Assembly: GCA_023014485.1 (NCBI GenBank)
Contig: JAJOZX010002581.1
Location: forward strand, 577,970-641,969
Reading direction: 5' to 3'
DNA from: Bathynomus jamesi
Lineage: Eukaryota; Arthropoda; Malacostraca; Isopoda; Cirolanidae
DNA length: 64,000 nt
Below, piece after piece: positions 33,038-42,913 of the stretch. A program made the position numbers and the translations under genes. Position 1 is the stretch's first letter, and every line of letters starts with the position of its first letter. The notes beneath the pieces were generated by a model that was given only the letters and a program-made list of their open reading frames with translations, was not told the origin of the DNA and did no database searches.

Positions 33038-33982
33038 ATGGCATCCCCGTCAAGTACTTGCTGTCGGTGCGAAGGGCAGTTTGCTGCTTACGCGTTTATT
33101 TTGGCTAATAATAATAATTAATTAGTTTGCAGGTGGTGCTCGAAATGCTGAGGAACGAGCTACAGCGTGAGAGGGAGGCCAGAGAGAGGCTTGAAGAAAG
33201 GGTGATGCTCCTGACGGTGAAATTAGAATCTCTTGGGCCTTCTGAGAGGAGTTGTTCTTCAGTCACGGCCCCTCCTGCCTCATTCTCTACAATGATATAA
33301 ATAGTACTAATAGCCCTCTCTCTTCCCCTAGTTCCTGATCCTTCGTTCAAGTGCGTAATGGACCCCCATTGAGACAACCTAAGACTTGTTTACCAGTAAC
33401 AAAAAACAATAAGTTTTCTTTTTTAGGTTTCGAAGAGGCTGATGAACCGGAAATACGACTCGTTGGTGATTCCATTGTTCGAGAATAGCTCAGGAATTCT
33501 GTGGAAGAAACCCCCGTCGTAGGCGCCGTCACTGCTACCCTGGTGCAAGGGTGGAGGATATAACGAGTAGTGTTGACCGCTTTACAGGCGGAACCTCTGA
33601 GGACACAACGTATGTTATTCATGTCGGTACTAATAACGTTTTAAACTCTAGATCGGAAGAGCTGATGGCCAGGTACAGGGTCTTTTTAGAGTGACTAAAG
33701 GAAAAAACTAATAAGATTGTTTTAACAGGTATACTTCCTCGAATTATCTAACGTAATGAGTTCTACAGCAAGGCGATCTATATTAACAATAACTGAAAGT
33801 CTCTTTGCCAACTGGAAGGAGTGCATTTTGCGAATTTTTGAAACAGTTTCTACGACAGGAAGGACTTGTTCCTCGTAGATGGACTTCATCGTAATGATGT
33901 TGGAGCTGCTCGTCTAGGAAGACTACTTCATAATACTGTTTCTTCTTTTCAGGCTGCTGTAACTCGACCGGCCCCGGAGTAA
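33038..33982 (+). pseudogene. CR1-type ORF1, copy B
   Basis: Parallel to copy A: CCRCEGQFAAYAF finger start, coiled-coil segment with ERLEERVMLLTVKLESLGP, the shared in-frame TGA (about 33336), VQVRNGPPLRQPKTCL, then RLVGDSIVRE followed by a stop, IHVGTNNVLNSRSEEL, DGLHRNDVG and the end near 33982. It has several extra stops and frameshifts that copy A lacks. Useful mainly as a comparison for copy A. Confidence 0.8.
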
Positions 33983-34049
33983 TTTCCTTAAATTACAGTT
34001 AAGAAAATATGAATTTACCTTTCGCGCGCGAAGGAAACGCGGTTTTAAC

Positions 34050-36200
34050 AAACAATTTGAAGGTTCTATCTTTAAATGCTCGTAGCCTACGAAATAAAAT
34101 AAATTAATTTTTTTCTTTAATTGCTTGCAAAGACTATGATTTAATTGTAATAAATGAATTGTGGCTTAGCACTGAAACACGTGACTTTGTAGGGGAAAAT
34201 CAAATTAGAGGTTATAGACTTTTTGTTAAAAACAGAATAGGTAGGCGAGGAGATGTTATGTTGTATATCAAATATAATATTGCGAATGCCACAGAATTAA
34301 AGCACAGAATTGCAGAACCGATAGATTTGACTATAACATAACTTAAATTGAGCGAGTTCAAACTTCTTCTTGCCGTTATATTCTGAAGGTAATCTAGTTT
34401 CCGTGAACAAGCAAATGGCTACTCTGCTAAACGAATTTTTTACGTCAGTTTTTACAATAGAAGATGTAACGCATATCCTTACGGTCATAGACATAATACC
34501 TTTCGATAATGTTAATATATTGGCAAAATGAAAATGCTTAAATCATCGGGACCTGATTCTATATATCCAATATAACTAAAAGAATTAAAAGAAAGCATTG
34601 TTGTGCCGCGAACAAAAATTTTTAATGCGTCTATTTCTGAGCGGTGCGTACCAGATAATTTCAAGTTAGCAAATGAAACGCCTATTTTAAAGATAGGCAA
34701 TAAAGGTGCGGCGAGAAATTATAGGCCAATCAGTTTAACGTCTGTTGTAGGTAAGCTACTGGAATCGATAATTAGGGATTGTAGAGTTGAGCACTCGTAA
34801 TTGCATAACTTGATTAGAAATACTTAGCACGGTTTTAGGCGAATGTTTTAGAATTTTTTCAAAGCGTGGTTAAGGTTTACGATAGTCACCGGGCGGTAGA
34901 TGTAGTGTATTTAGATTTTCAAAAAGCGTTTGACACTGCACAGCAGAAAAGACGCGTTGAAAAAACTAAGGCTCATGGAATCAGGGGTGTAGTAATAAAT
35001 TAGATAGAAGAGTGGTTGCGAGGTAGGAAACAGAGGGTGGTCGTTCATAGAGCGGAGTCGTCTTGGGCAAATGTAGCGAGCGGCGTTCCTCAGGGTTCTG
35101 TTTTGGGCCCTTGCATTTTTTATATATATTAACGATTAGGTATCGGCCTAGTCAGTACAGTTTAAAAGTTTGCAAGGATGACACGAAGTTGGGTGGTAGG
35201 GCGATAAATGACGAAAGTAGAGGTAAAATCAGGATAATAATAATGATTGGGGTTGTTTAAGCTCCTTCGCAACATCTAAGGTCATATGACGGAAGGGACC
35301 TACAGCTTTACGTGGGATCCGAACCAGGGGTCGCTACATACTCTGGATATGGAGGACGGTCTCCCATTCAACTACTACCCAGACCCAATGTCGCTTAACT
35401 TCGCTGATCAACGGGAAGCGGTGTTACGACATTGGCTACGACGTAGCCCGGTAAAATCAGGATGATCTGAATAAAATCGCTGATTGATCGCTCACATGGC
35501 AAATGAGATTTAACGTCGATAAGTGCAAAATTTTACATATAGGTTCGCGTAACGGTAATTTTGCGTACAGTATGTCAGGGAAAGAGTTGGCAAGCGTGGA
35601 TCATGGAAAAGATTTAGGAGTTATAGTCACTGGTGGTTTAAAAGTAGCGAAACAAAGTACAGCAGCGGTCAATAAGGCGAACAAAGTGCTAGGTTTTATA
35701 GCTAGGAATTTTGAGTACAAATCGCTCGATATTATTGTTCCTCTTTATAAATCATTAGTTAGACCCCATTTGGAGGACGCGATCCAATTTTGGAATCCGT
35801 ATATGCGCAAGGATATAGACAAAATCGAAAGATTTCAAAGACGAGCAACTAATGATTCCGTCGCTTAGGTCAAAGTCGTATAGTCGTACAGGATAGTCTT
35901 AAGGATTTAAAACTGACTACACTCAAGACTAGGAGGCTAAGGGATGGTCTAATCCAGGTTTTTAAAATTATGAATGGGTTCGATAACGTAAAGAGAGATA
36001 GCTTTTTCGAAATATCACAATATAGTGGAACTAGAACTAGAAATAACGGGTGTAAGTTGACAAGTAGAAGGTTCGAGACAGCAGTCGCCAAAACCTTTTT
36101 ACGCATAGAATAGTAAATAGCTGGAATAGTTTGCCGGTAGAAGTAATTATTAGCACGTCCATATATATATGTTTAAAAATCGATTAGATGCATATGTTGA
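34050..36200 (+). pseudogene. CR1-type ORF2, copy B, internally deleted
   Basis: The endonuclease start (VLSLNARSLRNKIN; NELWLSTETRDFVGENQIRG at 34159) breaks off near 34382 and continues directly with sequence that in copy A lies about 0.75-0.8 kb further on, so most of the endonuclease is missing. RT: NYRPISLTSVVGKLLESIIR (34718-34780), DFQKAFDTAQQ, GVPQGSVLGP (35090-35112), and a damaged FADD region (CKDDTKLGG, 35172-35200). The 5S-SINE interrupts at 35236. MRFNVDKCKILHIGSRN and RPHLEDAIQFWNP follow at 35503-35800. Confidence 0.85.
35236..35449 (-). repeat. 5S rRNA-derived SINE with 14-bp target duplication
   Basis: On the minus strand it opens with a 5S rRNA-like region: GATCAGCGAAGTTAAGCGAC (box A part), TTGGGTCTGG (intermediate element part) and GTAGTTGAATGGGAGACCG (box C part), which are the internal pol III promoter elements of 5S genes. 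It continues ATGTAGCGACC, then GGTTCGGATCCCACGTAAAG and CTGTAGGTCCCTTCCG, shared with the 3' tail of the CR1 LINE, and ends in (ATT)n. GGTAAAATCAGGAT flanks it exactly on both sides (35222-35235 and 35450-35463). Confidence 0.85.
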
Positions 36201-36336
36201 GAGATTGGGTATAGTTTAAGGTAGTAAAATTAAAGTTTTTGTGGTTCGGAACCCAGGTAAAATTGTAGGTCACCGAGCCATGAGTGGATCCTAGGGTCTT
36301 TGTTGGGTTGAAAAATTATTGCATTATAACATTATA

Positions 36337-36345
<9 letters not shown>

Positions 36346-36417
<72 letters not shown>

Positions 36418-36436
36418 GTGTGTGTGTGTGTGTGTA
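36346..36436. repeat. (TA)n(TG)n microsatellite
   Basis: TA to about 36411, TG to 36434, directly after the LINE tail. Confidence 0.95.
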
Positions 36437-36730
36437 AATGTTCTGTTTTTAGGTAGGTAGTTAGGCAGACTTGAAATGAAATATCAATAGTGGAAACAAA
36501 AATAATATCTAAAACATATTCCAATAAACGTACAAAAACAAATCAATAAATAATGAAAAGACCACTTCGTCCTTTAAGACCATTTAAGAATGAAGAAATA
36601 TGGAGATCAAAATAATGGAGAAATGTCCGTAAATCATTTTCAGTAAAGAAGAAAAAGAGAACACTTCCTTTAAGGTAATAAATAAAGGAAAATATTTGTC
36701 ATCTTTGTTTGTGTATACAGTATATCCATA

Positions 36731-36814
<84 letters not shown>

Positions 36815-37261
36815 GTTCTGTCCAAAAATTTGAAAGTTCAATAGTATATGCGTATTTATAGCCATCATCGATCGTACATGTACATTTCCAATAAGTCAGT
36901 AGAGTATAAACCACGCATAAATATATATTTTGATACTCAATTATATAGACTGACGCAAGGAACTTTTACCAGGTTACCATGTATACAGTATATATGTACT
37001 TTATGATGCTCTATGAGGGATTGAACGACGGTTCAGGATTGACCTGCGGTCGATCCCTCTGCAGCATTCCGCCTCATTTGCAGGATTTATATATATATTT
37101 ACATATATTTGTCAGTTTTTATCGTTCTCCCCTTTTGCCCTTATATTCAGTGTATTCTTTTCCACTGATGGTGGAATATTCACCCAAATATTCTGTAGGT
37201 TTTTCCAGTTATTCAATATTAGATGGCTTCTGTTTATCCTTCTCATGTTCTATATAGTCCT
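36437..37261. repeat. unassigned DNA with (CT)n(TA)n microsatellite
   Basis: CT 36736-36777 and TA 36782-36811. The rest shows no recognisable motif. Confidence 0.6.
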
Positions 37262-37990
37262 ATATAGTCTCAGCTGGATTCATGTCGAGCCGTTGTGATG
37301 GCCATTCCACAATTTTTAGTTCTCCAGCATCCTCCTTCCCCTTGAGATGTCTTTCTGCTATCTTTGCCGTGTATTTGGGATTTATCTTGTTGGAAGATGA
37401 ATTCTTGTCCAATTAAATGCTTTCTATCTGGCACAGCATGCAGCTGAAGAATTCGTTTGTACATCTCTTTAGAGTACCATTGATTTTTGCACGGGAGCCA
37501 ACTCCAAATGAACTTATGGGCCCCAAAACATGCTTAAGTTTTAGTTGTAAGCACATATTCTTATATTTCTCCCCCTATCCAGAGAACATTCCAGTGGACA
37601 TGTTCTAGTGCATATTTTACCCATTTAGACTCGTTTCTTGGTCTCAGGTACGGTTTTTTGGCAGCAACTCTTTCGTGCAACCCTGTCTCCTGCATACGAT
37701 GTCTTATTGTTTAGGACCGAAACGTTAATGCCCTGTGAGGAATTAAAGTCCTGCTGCAAACAATGACTCCATTGTCATCTTCGTTTTTCTTGGCTTTCCT
37801 TTTCGTTGTTTGTCTTTAGTTGACCCTGTTTCAAAATGGCATCTGATAGTGCCGTACACCCTTTTTACAGAACTGTCTAGTTTTCAGTAATTGTTCAAAT
37901 AGTACATCTTTTTTTCGTAAAGTCACGATCTTTATGCGAAGATCTGGTATCTGCCGCACTGACACTATTGCATGTAAAAAAAATAGTTGA
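37262..37990 (-). pseudogene. Tc1-like transposase relic (second)
   Basis: The N-terminal part at 37831-37960 reads VTLRKKDVLFEQLLKTRQFC. The middle ALEHVHWNVLW/GGE lies near 37590. The catalytic part MYKRILQLHAVPDRKHLIGQ then EFIFQQDKSQIHGK contains the second Asp (Tc1 consensus FQQDNDPKH) at about 37395-37464. The SPDLNPIE region is unreadable (MAITTARHESS). Tc1 family by motif order; stops and frameshifts throughout. Confidence 0.75.
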
Positions 37991-38392
37991 ATCCATCTGT
38001 AAAGGAGTTCTAGACACTCATTATTTCGATACATGATGTAGAAAACTAGGAATGTTACTAAAGCACATTACAAGTCATTACATAGCACTATTATACTGGA
38101 AACATTCTATAAACACAACTCTTCTACTGTAGTTAAGCAAAGAATGAAGAAGCTGGTGGCCTAAAATCGATTTTCAATGAAAAGAACACGGGAGAACACA
38201 CTTGAGTGATATAGTTGTAAGAGTGCTTTCAGTTAGTTAACCCATAACCATACAGGTTACAGTTTATATTTGGCATGCGTAAAGTGGACAAGTAAAATTG
38301 TGGTGTTTTGGAAAATTTTTTTGCCCACTTCTAGATTTAAACTAAAATTTGGAGCAATATTTGGGGTTTCCAAGCTTTTGCATAGTTATATA

Positions 38393-38446
<54 letters not shown>
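37991..38446. repeat. unassigned DNA ending in (TA)n
   Basis: Nothing recognised up to 38387; (TA)n 38388-38446 leads into the foldback mariner. Confidence 0.6.
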
Positions 38447-38449
<3 letters not shown>

Positions 38450-38519
38450 GGTAATTCAATAAGTATCCGCACTTTTTATTTTCACAATTTTATTTTCACA
38501 TCTGATAAATTATAACACA

Positions 38520-38843
38520 TCACTTCTCATCATAGTCTCCCTGTTTCTCAATACACTTAGTCCAGCAATCTACAAGCTTCCTAATGCCATCACAAAAGAA
38601 TGTTTTTGGCTGTGTGCGTAGCCAGTCATGCACCGCCTCCTTCAGGTCATCATCGCTTTGGAATCGCTGACCTCTCAAAGCGTCTTTTAGTGGTCCAAAC
38701 AGGTAAAAATCCGAAGGTGCCAGGTCTGGACTGTAGGCTGGATGGTCGAGAACTTCAAATTGAAGTTCTTGAAGGCATTTTTTAGTCTGTGCAGCGGTAT
38801 GAGGGCGCGCATTGTCGTGTAACAGAATAACACCTTCCGACAA
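38520..38843 (-). pseudogene. mariner transposase C-terminal half, left arm
   Basis: A 107-codon uninterrupted frame: second catalytic Asp in VILLHDNARPHTAAQT, third in AYSPDLAPSDFYLFGPLKDA with exactly 34 residues between (DD34D), then FQSDDDLKEAVHDWLRTQP and KCIEKQGDY at the end. The first Asp is missing. It is the mirror image of the right arm and has stayed open although it cannot be expressed as a complete enzyme. Confidence 0.9.
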
Positions 38844-39030
38844 TCTCCCGTTGCAAGGAAGTTCAAACCGCAGCCGTCAGCAGGTAAAGTTATGCAAACA
38901 CTGTTTTGGGATATACGAGGCCCTATCCTTGAACATTATCTAGACTCTTGAGCGTGGAACTACAGTAACAAGTGCATCGTATTCTGACATGCTTCGGAAT
39001 GAGTTAAAGCAAGCAATTCACACAAAACGG

Positions 39031-39370
39031 AGAGGGAGATTGTCGGAAGGTGTTATTCTGTTACACGACAATGCGCGCCCTCATACCGCTGCACAGACTA
39101 GAAAATGTCTTCAAGAACTTCAATTTGAAGTTCTCGACCATCCAGCCTACAGTCCAGACCTGACACCTTCGGATTTTTACCTCTTTGGACTACTAAAAAC
39201 GCTTTGAGAGGTCAGCGATTCCAAGGCGATGATGACCTGAAGGAAGCGGTGCATGACTGGCTACGCACACAGCCAAAAACATTCTTTTGTGATGGCATTA
39301 GGAAGTTTGTAGACCGCTGGACTAAGTGTATTGAGAAACAGGGAGACCATGTTGAGAAGTGGTGTTTATA
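39031..39370 (+). pseudogene. mariner transposase C-terminal half, right arm
   Basis: Same protein as the left arm: VILLHDNARPHTAAQTRKCL, AYSPDLTPSDFYLFG, then a frameshift at about 39195 (LLKTL and stop, against GPLKDALRGQRF in the left arm) and the rest in another frame to EKQGDHVEK. In the centre, before 38990, the piece QPSAGKVMQTLFWDIRGPIL is the conserved segment between the first and second Asp. Confidence 0.85.
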
Positions 39371-39497
39371 ATCTATCAGATATGAAAATAAAATTGTGAA
39401 AATAAAAAGTGCGGATACTTATTGAATTACCCTCGTGTATATATATATATATATACATATGAAATAGGATCCCTCCTAAGGAGACGTAATTTTACAT

Positions 39498-40068
39498 TTA
39501 GGATAAAAACGAAGACGTAGAGCAAGAAAGTCATTATATTTGGCAGCTTAAATATTGATTCCAGCTGTTACCCCCTTTATATTAATTAGAATGCCTACCA
39601 ACTAAATTTTTCTGTTTTCCCCTTGACCCTGTCTCCTTTTCGCCTCAGTTGTTTGAGGATGTCAAGTGAGCATGGTATGTTTTCGTGCACTTTTGCGTTT
39701 TTTCATTTAACTTTTTATTAGTGAAGTTTTTAACTAATTTTTAACTAATTTTTAACTAATTTGTTTGAATGTTTTTAGTTTTAAAGTTTTACTTTTATCA
39801 TGTGTTATTTGTCATGTATATAATTTTTAATTTGTTTTTGGCTTATGCTTGTTTTACGCTTTTTAATTTTTATTCTTTAAGTGGTTTTATTCTGTGCTAT
39901 GAATTAGTTTGTTTTGACATTCGTATAATTTTTATTTTTTTTTTTTTGTCATGCATTAATTTTAGCCTTTTATTTTATTAGGCCTTGAAAATGGGTAGTG
40001 TTGCCCGAAACGTCGGCTGCAGCCAATATAATGACTTTCTTGCTCTACGTCTTCGTTTTTATCCTAAA
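39498..40068. repeat. element with 45-bp inverted ends, unidentified
   Basis: TTTAGGATAAAAACGAAGAC plus GTAGAGCAAGAAAGTCATTA at 39499-39540 is mirrored at 40026-40068. The interior is T-rich (TTTTTAACTAA repeats at 39727-39760) and, next to the right arm, has GTTGCCCGAAACGTCGGC. No coding region. GAAACGT next to an inverted end recurs at 42564-42671. Confidence 0.7.
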
Positions 40069-40087
40069 TATATATATATAATATATA

Positions 40088-40126
<39 letters not shown>
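40069..40126. repeat. (TA)n microsatellite
   Basis: TA tract with TT interruptions. Confidence 0.95.
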
Positions 40127-40129
<3 letters not shown>

Positions 40130-40222
40130 CCCTAGAAAGTATAGGTGGGGTACCAGGTACCATAAGCACTACTTGTTTTGAATGGTATAAAATTGGACCA
40201 ATACTGTCTAGTGTTAAATATA

Positions 40223-40557
40223 CAGGGTGGCGCAAAAGTAGCGCATCATAGGAATTTTCATTGTTGATTAAAATATATTTTTTTTAGGTAGGGGATTGCT
40301 GCGAAATTAACAATAGATGAGAGGGTGAGCTTGGTTTTAATGCATGGAATACCAGGTACTACACATCGATGAATTGTTACAGAATTTAAATTCTGTACCG
40401 ATTCATCGATTTGTTGTATCTGGTATTCTATACATTAAACCAAGCTCACCCTCTCGTCTATTGTTAATTCGCAGCCATCCCCTACCTAAAAGAAAAAAAT
40501 AATATATTATATCCAACACTGAATATTCCTATGATGCTCGACTTTTGCGCCACCCTG
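40223..40557. mobile_element. foldback MITE made of a transposase 5' end, copy 2
   Basis: A 335-bp near palindrome, same family as 32248-32581. Ends CAGGGTGGCGCAAAAGTAGC and inverse; TA outside. The left arm has TTGCTGCGAAATTAACAATA (start codon changed to TTG), the right arm the mirrored copy. The centre is TTTAAATTCTG. Confidence 0.9.
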
Positions 40558-40565
40558 TATACATA

Positions 40566-41466
40566 CAGGGCGTCCCAAAAAATGTATACACACTTTAACA
40601 GCTGATAGCTCAATGATGTTTCTTTCTTTCCAAGTTAAACCCATTAGAATTAATAATGGCAGTCAGACTAAGCTTTGAACAAAGGAAATTCATTCTAAAA
40701 TGCTACTGGAAGTGTGAAAACGCAGTTGAAGTGCAAAGACAGTTTAGGAGGGAGTTTCAAACAGATCCACCAACGCGACTTACCATCACTCAAATTAGAT
40801 ATAAGTTGAAGCCGATGGAACTGTTCAGAATGTCCACAAGAAGCGTTCCGGAAGACCACGGACATCGACAAGCCCCACAAAGCAAGAAAGAGTACTGGAA
40901 ACGTATCACCAAAGTCCAAGAAAATCTGTGCGGCAAGCGAGTCGTGAGGTAGGAATTTCAGAATCGTCTGTCCAACGCATTTTGAAGCGCTGTCAATGGA
41001 AAAGTTACATTCCAAGATTAGTCCATGCTATTAATGAAGATGATCCGGACCGAAGAGTGGAGTATTGCGAGTGGTACTTGGCACGATGTGGATGTGGATT
41101 GGACGAAGGGGTTTCGTAGAATACCCTCCGCGTTCACCAGACCTCACACCACAAGACTTTTTTTATGGGGATACTTAAAAGACAAAGTCTACGCTATAAA
41201 ACCTGCAACAGTCGCTGAATTGAGAGCAGCCATTGAACGAGAATGCACACAAATACCAAACGAAATGTTTCGTGATGTTTGCGATTCCATTGCTTCGCGT
41301 TATCAGCAGTGCCTGGACCAGAACGGACATCAGTTTGAAAACAGGCGTGACAAAACAATTAAATAATGTCTGTAGATTCTATTACATTTTGAAAATGAAA
41401 TGTATTTTAATAAACACTGCCTTTATAAGTATTTAAAGTGTGTATACATTTTTTTGGGACGCCCTG
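40566..41466 (+). mobile_element. DD41D deletion derivative, copy 1
   Basis: TIR CAGGGCGTCCCAAAAAATGT followed by ATACACACTTTAA, inverted at the right end; TA on both sides; 901 bp. Only 8 bp separate it from the preceding foldback MITE. It is the same element as 61940-62844, including the position of the internal deletion. Confidence 0.9.
40656..41366 (+). pseudogene. DD41D transposase lacking the first two catalytic Asp
   Basis: N-terminus MAVRLSFEQRKFILKCYWKC with paired helix-turn-helix (VQRQFRREFQTDPPTRLTIT), [20 protein letters not shown] and [15 protein letters not shown], then an abrupt join to the C-terminal end ([20 protein letters not shown] in copy 2; YLKDKVYAIKPATVAELRAA and FRDVCDSIASRYQQCLDQNG here). 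The part that should contain the SDEATF and QHDGAP motifs is gone. Frameshifts at about 40810, 40925 and 41120. Not able to make a working transposase. Confidence 0.9.
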
Positions 41467-41475
41467 TATATATAT

Positions 41476-41515
<40 letters not shown>

Positions 41516-41818
41516 CTGTATATATCATATAAATTTAAGTGGTTTCAAAAATTTAACATTTTTTATTCACTGTTCTAATATTTTAAAACAGAAAGTATTA
41601 AATGTTAAAATTAAAACCATTTCAAGCTGTTCGATAATAAAAAATTTGCAGGATACTTTTACCTATAGTATATATTGCAGTGGTATAATATGAGTGAATT
41701 AGCCCTACACCTAATAAATTAAATCAATAGTTTCACATCGCATCAGATAAATAGAGTAACATTGTCTTAAATATCGTTATTACAGGGGGAAACTGCAAAT
41801 ATACAGTATATACGAGTG

Positions 41819-41851
<33 letters not shown>

Positions 41852-42563
41852 TTCTTTTTAACAATTAAGATAACTGGGAATTATGGACGAAATATTCCTG
41901 AAAAATCTGAGATACATTATTCGTGTGACTCGGGTAGTATTTTAATCGTCTGAAAATATATATGTTAAATTTTAATACTGTATTGCATATGTTTCGCATA
42001 ATCAGTGAAATTGAGTATTTTATGAGATAAGCAAAATATTGTTTATTTCATGAAATACTCAGTTTCATATTTTACACGTAACACATATGTAAAATTATCT
42101 CAGTTAGCTCCTAATTTTGGGAAGTAATGTGTTAATTTGTGTTTATTGCAGAAATGTGAAGGGATGCTCGAAAGATTATTAAAATATAACACAAGTCTGC
42201 ATTTCAAACCAAAATACGAAATGTTTCATTTCTATTACGTAATCTTATATAATTCTGTCATGCTGATTTCAAATTTCACAACCATTTTTATGTATCATGT
42301 CAGGGTTTTTCATAAAATATGAGTCAGATTATTCATAGTATGTATTAAACAACTAAATTTCCAAGAGTACAAAATTATAAGAACTACAAAGACAATACAT
42401 TTCAAAGTAAATTCATCTTTGATATTTAATTGATACATAATAGATCAATCATGGTTAATCAGTAGGAGAAAATCGTCTTTTATTTTGCTCGCTTCTTGTG
42501 CTGCATTTCTTCCGAGCCTTCCCGTTTCAGAGACCAGCAGTAGTCTGCCATCATGAAATCACA
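41467..42563. repeat. (TA)n followed by AT-rich DNA, nothing recognised
   Basis: (TA)n 41467-41525 and 41818-41850. The ORFs at 41400-41693 and 42137-42322 have no recognisable features. Confidence 0.5.
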
Positions 42564-42671
42564 ATGATCTCACTATATTAATTCCAAACGTTTCTGTCAA
42601 ACGTTTTTGAAATGTCAATGAAGATGGTAGCTTGAGTGCCGAAACGTTTGGAATTAATATAGTGAGATCAT
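42564..42671. repeat. palindrome with GAAACGTTTGGAATTAATAT arms
   Basis: Arms of about 30 bp (42564-42593 and 42641-42671) around a 47-nt loop; the stem contains CCAAACGTTTC. No protein. Such GAAACGTTT words next to repeats occur at the ends of some retroelements (for example Penelope-like ones), but nothing here proves that. Confidence 0.75.
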
Positions 42672-42913
42672 TATTATTTCTTTTTATACCAGTAGCCTGG
42701 TTATTATATAATATATGATATCTGCATATAAATATAATGAATAAATCATTCAGTGTATATACTGTACACATATATTGCATAATTGGGTGTATGTTTATAT
42801 ACCACCCATACAAAAAGGGTGATAGGTATTTGCCAGAAAACTTTACGTATGAGAAAAAGTGGATGTGATATTTGGATTCAGCACACCTGAATTGATAAAA
42901 AACAGTTATTTGC
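42672..42913. other. AT-rich spacer
   Basis: Nothing recognised. Confidence 0.4.

Larger units (their letters stand above)
32622..36345 (+). mobile_element. CR1-type LINE, copy B, degraded
   Basis: Same family as 27022-31393 in the opposite orientation. 5' homology starts at CTTCTGCGTTTCAAGAACG, then GGTGACGTCAC; ORF1 from 33038; ORF2 with an internal deletion; the 3' tail has GTGGTTCGGAACCCAGG at about 36241 and ends in short repeats CATTATAACATTATAACATT (36322-36343), the microsatellite-like end usual for CR1 LINEs. Two elements are nested: a palindrome at 32686-32907 and a 5S-SINE at 35236-35449. Confidence 0.85.
38447..39435. mobile_element. foldback mariner (DD34D) with about 405-bp coding arms
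   Basis: The ends GAGGGTAATTCAATAAGTAT and CCGCACTTTTTATTTTCACA are inverted at 39390-39435 and flanked by (TA)n. Beyond the TIR the two arms (38447-38851 and 39031-39435) remain inverted copies, each encoding the C-terminal half of the transposase. The 180-bp centre keeps part of the middle of the gene. It is therefore a 3'-end foldback, not a simple internal deletion. Confidence 0.9.

Noticed and set aside
35360..35449. Genuine 5S rRNA gene
   Set aside because: Ends and 3' sequence do not fit a 5S gene, it has a LINE-like tail, (ATT)n end and target duplication, and it interrupts a LINE.
38600..38785. Separate plus-strand ORF in the foldback mariner
   Set aside because: Antisense of the transposase C-terminal arm.
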